Assembly (NCBI GenBank): GCA_902788785.1
Contig: CADALT010000015.1
Coordinates: 1 to 51,182 of the forward strand
DNA: 51,182 nt
Direction: 5' to 3'
From: an uncultured Ruminococcus sp.
GTDB taxonomy: Bacteria > Bacillota > Clostridia > Oscillospirales > Ruminococcaceae
Position 1 is the first letter of the stretch. Each line of letters opens with the position of its first letter. The notes beneath the pieces were generated by a model that was given only the letters and a program-made list of their open reading frames with translations, did no database searches and was not told the DNA's origin. The position numbers and the translations under genes were made by a program. This document shows positions 40,607-49,365 of this stretch, piece by piece.

Positions 40607-41496
40607 TCAGCCGCCTCAGCGCCTGTATCTACAGGCTTTTCATTGGGGTCAAAGCATAGGCTGGTCTTGTCTATGCCCTTATCCGACCACTCATCAGCTA
40701 TCTTATCGAGAGTGCCGTCCTTCGCCATTTCAGACAGAGTAGCCTGAACGGTATCACGCAGTTCGGTATTGCCCTTTAAGAATCCGACACCGTATTTCTC
40801 GGAAGAGATATGCTCATCAAGCATCTTGAACTCGCCGTTTCTTGCACTTATCTCGTAGGAAGCCACGCCTATATCCATACAGATAGCGTCACCTGCACCC
40901 GAAGAGAGGTTCAGGAATGCGGTATTATAATCGCCCACCTGCTGGAGTTCGGTAAATGTGGAAGCCAGCTGCTTGTTCTCTTCACTGGCATCATCGCCCT
41001 CCAGTGCGTGCAGTGCAGAGCTGTCGGTCTGTACCACTACCACCTTGCCCGAAAGGTCGGAAAGGCTGTTGATGCCTGAATCGGACTTTACAACGACCAC
41101 CTGAGAATTGTCGATATAGGCAGTTGACCATGTATAATCATTCTCTCTGCCGTTTATGGTGAAGCCGTTCCAGATACAATCGATAGCGCCCGAACGCAGC
41201 TCCATATCCTTTGAATCCCAGTCGATGGGCTGCTTAACAAGCTCCCAGCCGTTGCGCTTGCAGACTTCTTCAGCCAGCGAAAGGTCAAAGCCCACATACT
41301 CGCCGTTATCGTCCTTGAAGCCATATGGAGGGAATTCCGCATCGAAGCCGACTGTAAATTTTTTAGCGCCTGTATTGGAGGAATCTCCCTTGACGTTATC
41401 GTTTGTGCTGTTGCTGCCCGAATTCTGTCCGCAGGACGAAAGCACACAAGCCGCAGCCGCAAAAGCAGCTAAAGATGATAATAAACTCTTTTTCAT
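40603..41496 (-). CDS. amino-acid-binding lipoprotein of the ABC importer
   Basis: A 297-residue lipoprotein: signal sequence with lipobox VLSSC, a Ser/Asn spacer, then a type II solute-binding fold (FTVGFDAEFPPYGFKDDNG, GFDLSLAEEVCKRNGW, WNGFTINGRE). Closest in pattern to binding proteins for cystine, glutamine or basic amino acids; the exact ligand is not clear. First gene of the binding protein-permease-ATPase operon. Confidence 0.93.
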   Translation of the reverse strand: MKKSLLSSLAAFAAAACVLSSCGQNSGSNSTNDNVKGDSSNTGAKKFTVGFDAEFPPYGFKDDNGEYVGFDLSLAEEVCKRNGWELVKQPIDWDSKDMELRSGAIDCIWNGFTINGRENDYTWSTAYIDNSQVVVVKSDSGINSLSDLSGKVVVVQTDSSALHALEGDDASEENKQLASTFTELQQVGDYNTAFLNLSSGAGDAICMDIGVASYEISARNGEFKMLDEHISSEKYGVGFLKGNTELRDTVQATLSEMAKDGTLDKIADEWSDKGIDKTSLCFDPNEKPVDTGAEAAE

Positions 41497-41635
41497 GATG
41501 ATATACCTCTATTCTTAAATAATCAAGCAATTTAATTTTATCACACCCATAGTCTGTTGTCAAGAGATAGCCGCCTTTTAAGCATAAAAAACATCCCTCT
41601 GCCAAATAATAGCAAAGGGATGATGATGTACTGTA

Positions 41636-42625
41636 TCAGAGCATGGAAGCTCTCAGCTCATCGCCGCTCTTGGGCGAGAGGTATGCAGGTGCAATATCGA
41701 ATACGGTCTTTGCACCAACTGCGCCCTCCTTGCTGAGCTTATATGCAGCTCTTGCATAAGCTACGAGGATGCTTGATGTGAACTCGGGGTTAGAACCAAG
41801 CTTCAGGCTGTACTCGATAACGTGTCTTGTCTCGCCGTTAACGCCTGTCTTACCTGTTCTGAATACGAAACCGCCGTGAGGGATACCGCTGTGATCTCTG
41901 TCCAGCTCTTCCTGAGAGATGAAGTGTACAGTGGTATCATAATCAGCGAAGTAGTTAGGCATATTCTTGATCTCCTGCTCGATCTTAGCCTTGTCAGCGC
42001 CTTCCTTGGCAACAACGAAGCACTCTCTGAGATGCTTCTGTCTTGTGGTCAGCTCGGGATCCTCACCGTTTCTTACCGCTTCCATAGCAGCCTCAACGGG
42101 GATCGTGTACTGCTTGCCGTCTGCAACGCCTTCAACTCGTCTGATAGCATCGGAGTGTCCCTGAGAAACGCCCTTGCCCCAGAATGTATAATCCTTGCCC
42201 TCGGGAAGGATGCAGCTGCCGTAAAGTCTCTGTACGGAGAACATACCGGGATCCCAGCCCACGGAGATAACGCTTACATTGCCGCCCTTCTTTGCAGCAG
42301 CGTCAACATCTGCAAAATATGTGGGGATCTTTGCGTGTGTATCGAAGCTGTCGATGGTATTGAACATCTCAGCATACTTGGGACCCTGTACAGGCAGGTC
42401 TGTAGCACTGCCGCCGCAGAGGATGAGAACATCTATATCATCCTTATGTGAAGCCACATCGTCAACGGAATAAACGCCAACGCCCTCGGTGAGTATCTTC
42501 AGTGAGGAGGGGTCTCTTCTTGTGAAAACCGCTGTCAGCTCGATATCGGGAGTCTGTCTTACAGCCAGCTCAACGCCTCTGCCCAGGTTGCCGTAGCCGA
42601 CAATACCAATACGTATCTTACTCAT
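41636..42625 (-). CDS. ddh: meso-diaminopimelate dehydrogenase
   Basis: The enzyme converts tetrahydrodipicolinate, ammonia and NADPH directly to meso-diaminopimelate for lysine and peptidoglycan. It shows the nucleotide fold IRIGIVGYGNLGRG, the family block SVGWDPGMFS and the substrate loops FWGKGVSQGHSDA and DRDHSGIPHGG. ATG 42625 is preferred (329 residues, AAAGG 11 nt upstream); ATG 42634 is too close to the ribosome site. It has its own promoter and a structured leader of about 115 nt. Confidence 0.95.
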   Translation of the reverse strand: MSKIRIGIVGYGNLGRGVELAVRQTPDIELTAVFTRRDPSSLKILTEGVGVYSVDDVASHKDDIDVLILCGGSATDLPVQGPKYAEMFNTIDSFDTHAKIPTYFADVDAAAKKGGNVSVISVGWDPGMFSVQRLYGSCILPEGKDYTFWGKGVSQGHSDAIRRVEGVADGKQYTIPVEAAMEAVRNGEDPELTTRQKHLRECFVVAKEGADKAKIEQEIKNMPNYFADYDTTVHFISQEELDRDHSGIPHGGFVFRTGKTGVNGETRHVIEYSLKLGSNPEFTSSILVAYARAAYKLSKEGAVGAKTVFDIAPAYLSPKSGDELRASML

Positions 42626-42656
42626 ATCTATCATATCCTTTCAGAAAATATTATCA

Positions 42657-42724
42657 AACGGCACCCAAACTCCGCACCCTGCCATATCTGACGAGATGGT
42701 GACACAGCCAATAAAAATGCCGTT
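42657..42724 (-). promoter_or_regulatory. structured leader RNA of ddh
   Basis: On the minus strand AACGGCA (42724-42718) pairs with TGCCGTT (42663-42657), closing a 54-nt interior in which CACC-AT can pair with AT-GG and GGTG. It lies between the promoter and the ribosome site. I see no match to the lysine, SAM, TPP or other riboswitch cores. A new regulatory leader or simply a stable stem are both possible. Confidence 0.4.
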
Positions 42725-42745
42725 CACTAAATTCTTACGATAGAT

Positions 42746-42774
42746 ATTTTAACACAATTTTTTTCATACGTCAA
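42746..42774 (-). promoter_or_regulatory. promoter of ddh
   Basis: On the minus strand TTGACG (42774-42769), 17 nt and TAAAAT (42751-42746), about 120 nt upstream of the start. Confidence 0.75.
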
Positions 42775-42866
42775 TAGTATGATACTACTTATACCCATAT
42801 TTTTGTAAATTTTCTACCCTAATTTTCAGACATGGCATATAAATTATCCACATATTATATAAGTTT

Positions 42867-43826
42867 TTAACTTGCATGTTCTATAGTAGACTCATATGTT
42901 TTTGAATCTGTCTCATTTGTAGAATCTTCAATCTCAAAAGAGTGATAGGTAATTACGATATCTGCATCAGCAGGAAACTTATCATTTTTATTAAAATTTG
43001 TAACACCATTAATAGAAACTTTTTCTACTGTGTTTTCTTCGGAAACCCAACCTGTCAATAGATCTTCCATAGGATTAAGTTCAATATTCGTAAATCCTGC
43101 AGACTTTAATCTTTTTTCAACATCTTTATAATCTTCACCCTTAAATTCACTATAGTAAGCTGAAACGGCAATCTCATTATTCGATTTAGCCGTGTTATTA
43201 CTACTATCAGAATTACTTGCAAAAGCAAATATCCCATAGAACACCCATACTACGGCAATTATACCATATCTAGCCGCATTCGGCAAAGTCCGATTTCTCA
43301 ACAATAGAATTGTCAACGGAACAGGGAAGATAAATATCCAACCAAGAACCCATAACCATGTTCTTTTTTTCTGGTTTTGAACATTTGTACTATTAGTATT
43401 TTGAGGTACAGAATATATAGGTTGAACTCTTTGATTAGGTTGATTATTTACTGGTTGCCAATTAATTTGATCTGGCGAACCGTTTAAACCTTTTAACCGT
43501 CTATAAGCAGATATATGATTTGCAGGTATTACTTGTCTACTATCACAATAAGGACATACCAAAACCATATTAGCTTCATCTATATCTCTTTCGCCCATAC
43601 AATTAGGACATTTTAATTCCAGGTTATCAGGAATTTGTTCCTCTTGATGATTTTGTATAGGTCGAACCGGTTGTAACTGCTGAGCAGAAGGAGCACTATA
43701 ATTATTTATAACAGTTGTATTTATAGTTGTGTTATTATTACGTCTTGCCGAAGCAGCTGAACCGATTGCACTTCCAACAGCACTGCCTAATGCATTACCT
43801 AAAAATTCTGCTGTTCTTTTAATCAT
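42867..43826 (-). CDS. zinc-ribbon membrane protein with PASTA-like C-terminus
   Basis: The 319-residue protein starts at ATG 43826 after GAGGAGGG. An N-terminal Gly/Ala/Ser helix (GNALGSAVGSAIGSAASA) and an Asn/Gln-rich stretch lead to a zinc ribbon CPNC-x16-CPYC (about 74-95), another Asn/Gln-rich linker, two membrane helices, and an outer domain with YKDVEKRLKSAGFTNIELNP and DADIVITYHSF that resembles a PASTA-type fold. AT content and Asn usage are higher than in neighbouring genes, suggesting a different history. Function unknown. Confidence 0.7.
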   Translation of the reverse strand: MIKRTAEFLGNALGSAVGSAIGSAASARRNNNTTINTTVINNYSAPSAQQLQPVRPIQNHQEEQIPDNLELKCPNCMGERDIDEANMVLVCPYCDSRQVIPANHISAYRRLKGLNGSPDQINWQPVNNQPNQRVQPIYSVPQNTNSTNVQNQKKRTWLWVLGWIFIFPVPLTILLLRNRTLPNAARYGIIAVVWVFYGIFAFASNSDSSNNTAKSNNEIAVSAYYSEFKGEDYKDVEKRLKSAGFTNIELNPMEDLLTGWVSEENTVEKVSINGVTNFNKNDKFPADADIVITYHSFEIEDSTNETDSKTYESTIEHAS

Positions 43827-43900
43827 ATTTGTTTCCCTCCTCACATATTGTTTTCCAATTTTATTTGACAATAAATACAATTATTCTCTTGTCTATATAA

Positions 43901-43929
43901 ATAATAACATATTCATTGTATAATTACAA
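43901..43929 (-). promoter_or_regulatory. promoter of the zinc-ribbon gene
   Basis: On the minus strand TTGTAA (43929-43924), 17 nt and TATTAT (43906-43901). The remaining gap to 44134 is AT-rich, and I see no gene or strong structure in it. Confidence 0.5.
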
Positions 43930-44134
43930 CATTATCAATAAGTTAATGTGGAAACTTTTTGTTGCTATTTTCAAAAGAAATGAAAAATAAAAGCGAAATT
44001 TGTTTTTATATTTACCTGACTTAGAAATACTCTTTATTATCATATAAGTGATATTTATGCTTTGTTAGATGATACAAATTTGATTCATCCATCTTATGCA
44101 TATCGCAGAAAATCAGTTGTTTGATAAAGTTAAC

Positions 44135-44163
44135 TGGAAAATCCCAACAAAATGTGTTATAAT
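44135..44163 (+). promoter_or_regulatory. promoter of the nitroreductase gene
   Basis: TGGAAA (44135-44140), 17 nt and TATAAT (44158-44163). Confidence 0.6.
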
Positions 44164-44220
44164 AAATATCGGTATAACAGTACCGAATAATGATATCACC
44201 TAACAACGGGAGTTGAAGCT

Positions 44221-44754
44221 ATGAACACACTGGAAGCTATATTTTCAAGACACAGCTATCGTGGAAGATTTAAAGACACACCTGTCCCCAGGGAAGACCT
44301 GGTGACCATAATGGAGATGGGACTGGCTGCACCATCGGGCTGCAACAAGCAGACGGTAAGCCTGATAGCGGTGGACGATGAGGAACTGCTGAAAAAGCTG
44401 CACAGTGTCATTGTTCCCGACGTGGCACAGTCTGCCCCTGCGATGATATGCGTGCTGAGCCAAAATATCATTGCTTACAGAGACAGGTGCTTTGCACTGC
44501 AGGACTATGGTGCTGCCATAGAAAATATGCTCATCGCCATGACTGACATGGGCTATTCGAGCTGCTGGTACGAGGGGCACATTACCGACCGTGACCGCAT
44601 CTGCGACAAGATGGCGGCTATACTGGGTGTACCCGACGACTATGAACTGGTATGCATGCTCCCTGTGGGCATAGCCGAGGAACCTATCGTAAAGCCAGTG
44701 AAAAAGGATTTCGATGAAAGAGCCTGGTTCAATGGGTTCGGGAAGAAGCAGTAA
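44221..44754 (+). CDS. nitroreductase family protein
   Basis: The 177-residue flavoprotein has the FMN-binding start FSRHSYRGRFKDTPV, GLAAPSGCNKQ, ALQDYGAAIENMLIAMTDMG and the C-terminal LPVGIAEE. It is a short member, like those that reduce nitroaromatics or quinones with NAD(P)H; the substrate is not defined. Single gene between its promoter and a shared terminator. Confidence 0.9.
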   Translation: MNTLEAIFSRHSYRGRFKDTPVPREDLVTIMEMGLAAPSGCNKQTVSLIAVDDEELLKKLHSVIVPDVAQSAPAMICVLSQNIIAYRDRCFALQDYGAAIENMLIAMTDMGYSSCWYEGHITDRDRICDKMAAILGVPDDYELVCMLPVGIAEEPIVKPVKKDFDERAWFNGFGKKQ

Positions 44755-44770
44755 ATTATAACTTAACAGC

Positions 44771-44803
44771 AAAAGGTCCGCAGAAAAATCCTGCGGACCT
44801 TTT
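44771..44803. terminator. bidirectional terminator after the nitroreductase gene
   Basis: AAAAGGTCCGCAG and CTGCGGACCTTTT form a 13-bp perfect stem. It serves both convergent genes. Confidence 0.85.
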
Positions 44804-44833
44804 ATCTATCTCGGGGGTCTTGAATAGTGCTTA

Positions 44834-46105
44834 TTATTCTGCCTGCCAGATCTCAATGGGCTGTGCCTCATATACGAATATCATAGCATCATACATATCG
44901 GTTGGGGCAAAGTTCAGCTGATAGCAGTTTTTCACCGACTTGATAAGTATATTATACTGTTCGCCCAGTGAACCTGTTTTCATGGGAGCATTTATCATAC
45001 CATGGATAGGGTCGTCCTCTGATACCTCGGAGAAATCCATATAATACTCGTTTCCTTCCATCTCGCCCACCTGATAAGCCAGAGGGTCATCGGAGATGAA
45101 CTTATATACTCCTCTTACGCCCTTGCTGTCGGGGAGATTATCGTTGGTGATATAGAAATCCGTTCCGATAGCGAAATACTCTTCGCCCATTTCAGTATAA
45201 AGGAAATTGCCCAGATAAGTCGCTGCCGAAGAATTGTTCTTTGTCATATGACCGTTGTGACAAGAGAGCATCAACCTGCTGTTATGGTCGTTTTCCTCGA
45301 TGCCCAGCGCCCACTCAACATTCTCCTTCATCTTTGTATCACGGTAGAGGTTAGAAAAATTCTCTTTCTCACGATACTCCAGATAACATTTGAGCATATC
45401 GTCAGCCCTGCGTGCAGTTTCAAATTTATCCTTGTTAGTCTTGCTTTCATAATCTGAACGGTTTGCGTCCATATCAGCCGCTACCTCGTCAATGAAAGCA
45501 ACTATATTATCATAATTTGCCTTGTCATAGACATCTTCCTCGGTGCCGAAAAGCTCATCGAACTTTGCAGAGAACTCTGCTGCCTTATCGGGTGCTGCCT
45601 GCTCGTAAAAGTTCTTTATGAACTCGATGCTCCACATATCACGCTGTATATCTGCACCGTACAGACGCACCTTGTCGCCCTCGGGTGCTGTTTCGTTGTA
45701 GTCATGCATCCACTGTACAAGCTCACACATCTCATCTGTGCGGTAGATACGATAGCCCAGCTTTTCGGTAACTTCCTCAGCCGTACCCTCGCCGCCGTTT
45801 ATATAATCATTTGCCAGTGCGCAGCCGCCGAGATCGCCTTCAAGGATCAGACCTCTTACATTTGTGGTCTCGACCAGTCTTTTGAACACCGAGAGTTTCA
45901 GATGCTGAAATTCCTTATTGCCGTGGGTAGCTTCACCCAGAGCGATTACCCTTGCGCCCTCGGGGACTGTCAGTTCGTCTACTGCCTTTACATTCTGCGA
46001 GAATGTTTCGATCTGCTTTGGCTTTATATGCAGCTGTGATGCTGCTGCACCTGTTCCCATTGCTGCTACGATCAGTGCTGTTATGATGATACCTGCTTTT
46101 TTCAT
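44834..46105 (-). CDS. exported erythromycin esterase-like protein
   Basis: The 423-residue protein begins with a signal peptide (KKAGIIITALIVAAMGTGAAAS). The EreA/EreB fold shows VIALGEATHGNKEF with the catalytic Glu and His, LILEGDLGGCALAND, LYGADIQRD and MLSCHNGHMTKN. Classical Ere enzymes open the macrolide lactone in the cytoplasm; this one appears exported and its substrate may differ. GAAAGGAAG precedes the ATG. A perfect ATTACAA-TT-TTGTAAT palindrome lies upstream at 46199-46214. Confidence 0.87.
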   Translation of the reverse strand: MKKAGIIITALIVAAMGTGAAASQLHIKPKQIETFSQNVKAVDELTVPEGARVIALGEATHGNKEFQHLKLSVFKRLVETTNVRGLILEGDLGGCALANDYINGGEGTAEEVTEKLGYRIYRTDEMCELVQWMHDYNETAPEGDKVRLYGADIQRDMWSIEFIKNFYEQAAPDKAAEFSAKFDELFGTEEDVYDKANYDNIVAFIDEVAADMDANRSDYESKTNKDKFETARRADDMLKCYLEYREKENFSNLYRDTKMKENVEWALGIEENDHNSRLMLSCHNGHMTKNNSSAATYLGNFLYTEMGEEYFAIGTDFYITNDNLPDSKGVRGVYKFISDDPLAYQVGEMEGNEYYMDFSEVSEDDPIHGMINAPMKTGSLGEQYNILIKSVKNCYQLNFAPTDMYDAMIFVYEAQPIEIWQAE

Positions 46106-46151
46106 AATATTATCTTCCTTTCATGTTCGTGTCATCTTTGACTGTATCTGT

Positions 46152-46180
46152 ATTATAACACAGTTTTAGCTCGTTGTCCT
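46152..46180 (-). promoter_or_regulatory. promoter of the esterase-like gene
   Basis: On the minus strand AGGACA (46180-46175), 17 nt and TATAAT (46157-46152). A palindrome at 46199-46214, about 20 bp further upstream, could be a regulator site. Confidence 0.6.
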
Positions 46181-46233
46181 GCTTTTTTCATTACCTAACA
46201 TTACAATTTTGTAATGCTAAACCGGCACAAAAA

Positions 46234-46260
46234 AAGAGCGGCACATCAAATGCCGCTCTT
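46234..46260 (-). terminator. terminator of purC
   Basis: AAGAGCGGCA pairs with TGCCGCTCTT, followed on the minus strand by TTTTTTTG. Confidence 0.8.
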
Positions 46261-46314
46261 TATGTACCGAGGCAACTTCCTTAAAATGGTCGGACAGTGC
46301 CCTTGAATTTATGA

Positions 46315-47172
46315 TCAGTATTCAGCCTTGCCTGTGATCTTTGTGTAGCACTCCTTATAGAGAGCAGCTGTCTTTTCAGCGATCTCCTCGGGGAGCTTGG
46401 GTGCGGGTGTAACACCGTTGAGCTTGTTCTCGATGAGCCAGTCACGAACGAACTGCTTGTCGTAAGATCTGGGAGATACACCTGTCTTGTAATCCTCCGC
46501 TGCCCAGAAACGGCTGGAATCGGGAGTCATGATCTCGTCGCCTATGGTCAGCACGCCGTTCTCGTCATAACCGAACTCGAACTTGGTATCAGCGATGATG
46601 ATGCCCTTCTTCTTAGCCTCTTCATAGCACTTATTATAGATCTTGATACATACATCTACCAGCTCATCAGCCTTCTCATCACCGATCTCGGCTCTGAGTC
46701 TGTCAAGAGTGATGTTCTCATCGTGACCTTCGCTGTTCTTTACAGAAGGTGTTACCATAGGCTCCTTGAGCTTTTCAGCCAGCTGATACTCTTCCTTGAT
46801 GGGCTGACCGCAGTAAGCGCCGTTCTTCTTGTAATCCTCCCACATTGAACCGAACATATAACCTCTTACGATGAACTCGTAGGGCAGCATCTTGAGCTTT
46901 TTGGTCATTACTGTTCTGCTGCCGTACTTCTCCTTATCTGCAAACTCTGCGGGCATCTTGGAGAGGTCATCTGTGATGATGTGGTTGGGGATGATATCCT
47001 TTGTAAGCTCGAACCAATAAAGTGAGATGAGATTGAGTGCCTTGCCCTTGTTGGGTATGGTGGAGTCAAGGATAACGTCGAATGCGGAGATCCTGTCCGT
47101 TGTTACGAGCACCAGCTCGCCGTTATCTGTTTCGTAAACTTCCCTTACCTTACCTGAAATGATCTTTTTCAT
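46315..47172 (-). CDS. purC: SAICAR synthetase
   Basis: The enzyme joins aspartate to CAIR in purine synthesis. It has KIISGKVREVY, TTDRISAFDVIL, the block PYEFIVRGYMFGSMW and ADTKFEFGYD. ATG 47172 (285 residues) has AGAGGT upstream; a GTG three codons earlier overlaps that site and is rejected. It lies 12 nt after the HTH-methyltransferase gene, so it shares its transcript. No other pur genes are present. Confidence 0.96.
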   Translation of the reverse strand: MKKIISGKVREVYETDNGELVLVTTDRISAFDVILDSTIPNKGKALNLISLYWFELTKDIIPNHIITDDLSKMPAEFADKEKYGSRTVMTKKLKMLPYEFIVRGYMFGSMWEDYKKNGAYCGQPIKEEYQLAEKLKEPMVTPSVKNSEGHDENITLDRLRAEIGDEKADELVDVCIKIYNKCYEEAKKKGIIIADTKFEFGYDENGVLTIGDEIMTPDSSRFWAAEDYKTGVSPRSYDKQFVRDWLIENKLNGVTPAPKLPEEIAEKTAALYKECYTKITGKAEY

Positions 47173-47184
47173 GATAAACACCTC

Positions 47185-48009
47185 TTAACCTTTCTTCTCT
47201 GCGATCAGTATATCCATACAATGCTGATGCGGCAAGCCACTGCTCGTACAGTCAAAAATGATCTCAGAGTTTTTGTGAAAGAGCCAGTCATGGTAATACA
47301 TGAACAGCTCTCCCGAAAGCCAGCCTTTCTTATATGACTCGCTATTTATCCTGTCGGGCGGTGTGAGTATGAACGGTTTCTCCACAAATACATTGACAGC
47401 GTTGATGCCGTTTTGCGCTGTATGGTCTTTAAGGCTGTCGATAAGCTCCCTGCGAACAGCTTCATCAGCATAGCAGAAAACACCGCTGGAGTATATGATA
47501 TCATATTCCCTCTCGGGTCGCCAGTCACGCATATCAGCTTTGAAAAAGTCGATATGCACGCCGTTTCTGCGTGCAAGCTCGCAAGCCTTATCGATACCGC
47601 TCTGCGCTGCATCAAAAGCAGTGACCTCATAGCCGTTTTTCGCAAGGAATACAGCATCCTTGCCTTCGCCGCAGCCTATCTCCAGCACACGGTAAGGCTT
47701 CACAGGCGGTCTGAGCCTCATGATATCATAACACATATCATTAGGCTGCAAGCCCCAGTAGTAGTCCTCACCTCTGTAGCGCTCCTCATAGACCGTCAGA
47801 TCATCAGCACGGTATCCCAGCAGAGCATCCACAGTAGTACCCAGTACGAAAGCAAGCTCGGGCAAAAGCTCGATATCGGGACATGATGTGCCCTTCTCCC
47901 ATTTGCTGACCGCCTGGGACGACACATCGAGCCTGCTTGCCAAAGCCTGCTGCGTAAGCCCCAGTGCTTTGCGCTTTTTCAATATTGTATCTGCGAGGGT
48001 CCTTTTCAT
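47185..48009 (-). CDS. XRE-type regulator fused to a methyltransferase
   Basis: The 274-residue protein has an N-terminal helix-turn-helix (LGLTQQALASRLDVSSQAVSK, about 17-37) and a C-terminal class I SAM-methyltransferase with VLEIGCGEGKDAVFLA and a later IIYSSGVFCYA. The start is ATG 48009 after AAGGGGGC. Such fusions are known in Firmicutes; the methyltransferase part resembles TehB/UbiE-like small-molecule enzymes. Autoregulation by the HTH part is likely. Co-transcribed with purC, though no functional link is obvious. Confidence 0.88.
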   Translation of the reverse strand: MKRTLADTILKKRKALGLTQQALASRLDVSSQAVSKWEKGTSCPDIELLPELAFVLGTTVDALLGYRADDLTVYEERYRGEDYYWGLQPNDMCYDIMRLRPPVKPYRVLEIGCGEGKDAVFLAKNGYEVTAFDAAQSGIDKACELARRNGVHIDFFKADMRDWRPEREYDIIYSSGVFCYADEAVRRELIDSLKDHTAQNGINAVNVFVEKPFILTPPDRINSESYKKGWLSGELFMYYHDWLFHKNSEIIFDCTSSGLPHQHCMDILIAEKKG

Positions 48010-48031
48010 CTCATCGCCCCCTTCTGTATAT

Positions 48032-48060
48032 ATTATAGCACATTCCTTCACGATGTTCAA
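48032..48060 (-). promoter_or_regulatory. promoter of the HTH-methyltransferase and purC operon
   Basis: On the minus strand TTGAAC (48060-48055), 17 nt and TATAAT (48037-48032), about 20 nt before the start codon. Confidence 0.75.
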
Positions 48061-48187
48061 TAACTTATTTTTAGAAACCTTGTCAAAAATTCTACCAATA
48101 GTTGAGAACGAAATCACTCATATATCAGAGGATATAGCTAAAAAAACAATATTAGATATAAAATTCGTCATATTCGCAACTATTGGC

Positions 48188-48216
48188 TTGTATTTAACTA
48201 CAAAATTAGATATAAT
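48188..48216 (+). promoter_or_regulatory. promoter of the GH43 gene
   Basis: TTGTAT (48188-48193), 17 nt and TATAAT (48211-48216), 55 nt before the start. Confidence 0.6.
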
Positions 48217-48270
48217 TTTAAAAGATAGGGCATTTGCCCATTTAAATTTTTAAGATATCGAGGTAATGAT

Positions 48271-49251
48271 ATGAGTAAGGAAAGAACACCACTGGTAACA
48301 CATATTTTCACAGCAGACCCTTCTGCACACGTATTTAACGACAAGCTTTATATTTATCCTTCCCATGATCTTCCCCATGACGGTGAAGATAACGACAACG
48401 GTGATGAGTATGTAATGGAGGACTACCACGTTCTCTCCATGGACAGCATAGATGCTGAATGTGTAGATAACGGCGAGGCTCTCAACATGAGAGATGTGCC
48501 CTGGGTAAGCAACCAGATGTGGGCACCTGATGCAGTTTACACAAACGGCAAGTATTATCTGGTATTCCCTGCACGTGACAAGGACGGCATTTTCCGTATC
48601 GGCGTTGCAGAGAGCGAGAGTCCTGTAGGACCTTTCAAGCCTCAGGAGAATTATCTTGAAGGTTCATTCAGTATCGACCCTTGCGTATTCAAGGATGATG
48701 ACGGAAAGATCTATATGTACAACGGCGGTCTCTGGGGCGGTCAGCTCCAGTGCTGGAAGACTGATAAGTTCGACCCCAACGGCACTGAGCCTGCAAAGGA
48801 TGAGCCTGCGCTGGAACCTCTGTGTGCTGAGCTGAAGGAAGATATGTCAGGTCTTGCAAGCGAAGTTTTCCGCATTAAGATCGTTGACGAGAATGGTGAG
48901 CCTCTCAAGGCAGGCGACGAGGACCGCAGATACTTCGAGGGTCCCTGGATGCACAAGTATAACGGTCTGTACTACTTCTCTTACTCAACAGGTACTACAC
49001 ATTATCTGGTTTACGCTACTTCTACAGACCCCAAGGGTCCTTTCACATACCGTGGCAGAATAATGGAGCCTGTTATCGGCTGGACAACACACCACTCCAT
49101 CGTTGAGTATCACGGCAAGTGGTATCTGTTCTATCACGACTGCGAGCTTTCGGGCGGCATCAACCACAGACGTACCGTTAAGTTCACAGAGCTCAAGTAC
49201 AATGAGGATGGCACCATCGTTACCATTGATCCTTATTCTCACAAGAAGTGA
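48271..49251 (+). CDS. GH43 family glycosidase (xylosidase/arabinofuranosidase-like)
   Basis: The 326-residue five-bladed propeller enzyme lacks a signal peptide, so it acts in the cytoplasm. The three acidic residues of GH43 are seen in FTADPSAHVF (general base), GSFSIDPCVFKDD (pKa modulator) and YFEGPWMHKY (general acid). WAPDAVYTNGKYYL and TTHHSIVEYHGKWYLFYHD are typical blade motifs. It probably removes xylose or arabinose from short plant-wall oligosaccharides. GAGGT precedes the ATG. Its own promoter and terminator make it a single gene. Confidence 0.92.
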   Translation: MSKERTPLVTHIFTADPSAHVFNDKLYIYPSHDLPHDGEDNDNGDEYVMEDYHVLSMDSIDAECVDNGEALNMRDVPWVSNQMWAPDAVYTNGKYYLVFPARDKDGIFRIGVAESESPVGPFKPQENYLEGSFSIDPCVFKDDDGKIYMYNGGLWGGQLQCWKTDKFDPNGTEPAKDEPALEPLCAELKEDMSGLASEVFRIKIVDENGEPLKAGDEDRRYFEGPWMHKYNGLYYFSYSTGTTHYLVYATSTDPKGPFTYRGRIMEPVIGWTTHHSIVEYHGKWYLFYHDCELSGGINHRRTVKFTELKYNEDGTIVTIDPYSHKK

Positions 49252-49257
49252 TGATAC

Positions 49258-49289
49258 ATCCGCAGCATATCCGTGCTGCGGATCTTTTT
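49258..49289 (+). terminator. terminator of the GH43 gene
   Basis: ATCCGCAGCA pairs with TGCTGCGGAT, followed by CTTTTTG. Confidence 0.85.
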
Positions 49290-49293
49290 GTGC

Positions 49294-49322
49294 TTTACTT
49301 TTCTTGTGAAATGTGTTATAAT
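49294..49322 (+). promoter_or_regulatory. promoter of proA
   Basis: TTTACT (49294-49299), 17 nt and TATAAT (49317-49322), directly after the GH43 terminator. Confidence 0.6.
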
Positions 49323-49365
49323 GACATATAGTCTGAAAAAATAATACCTGAAAGGGGTAATCATA

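Noticed and set aside
42657-42724. Lysine riboswitch upstream of ddh
   Set aside because: The leader is too short (about 115 nt) and lacks the five-helix junction core, so only an unnamed structured leader is claimed.
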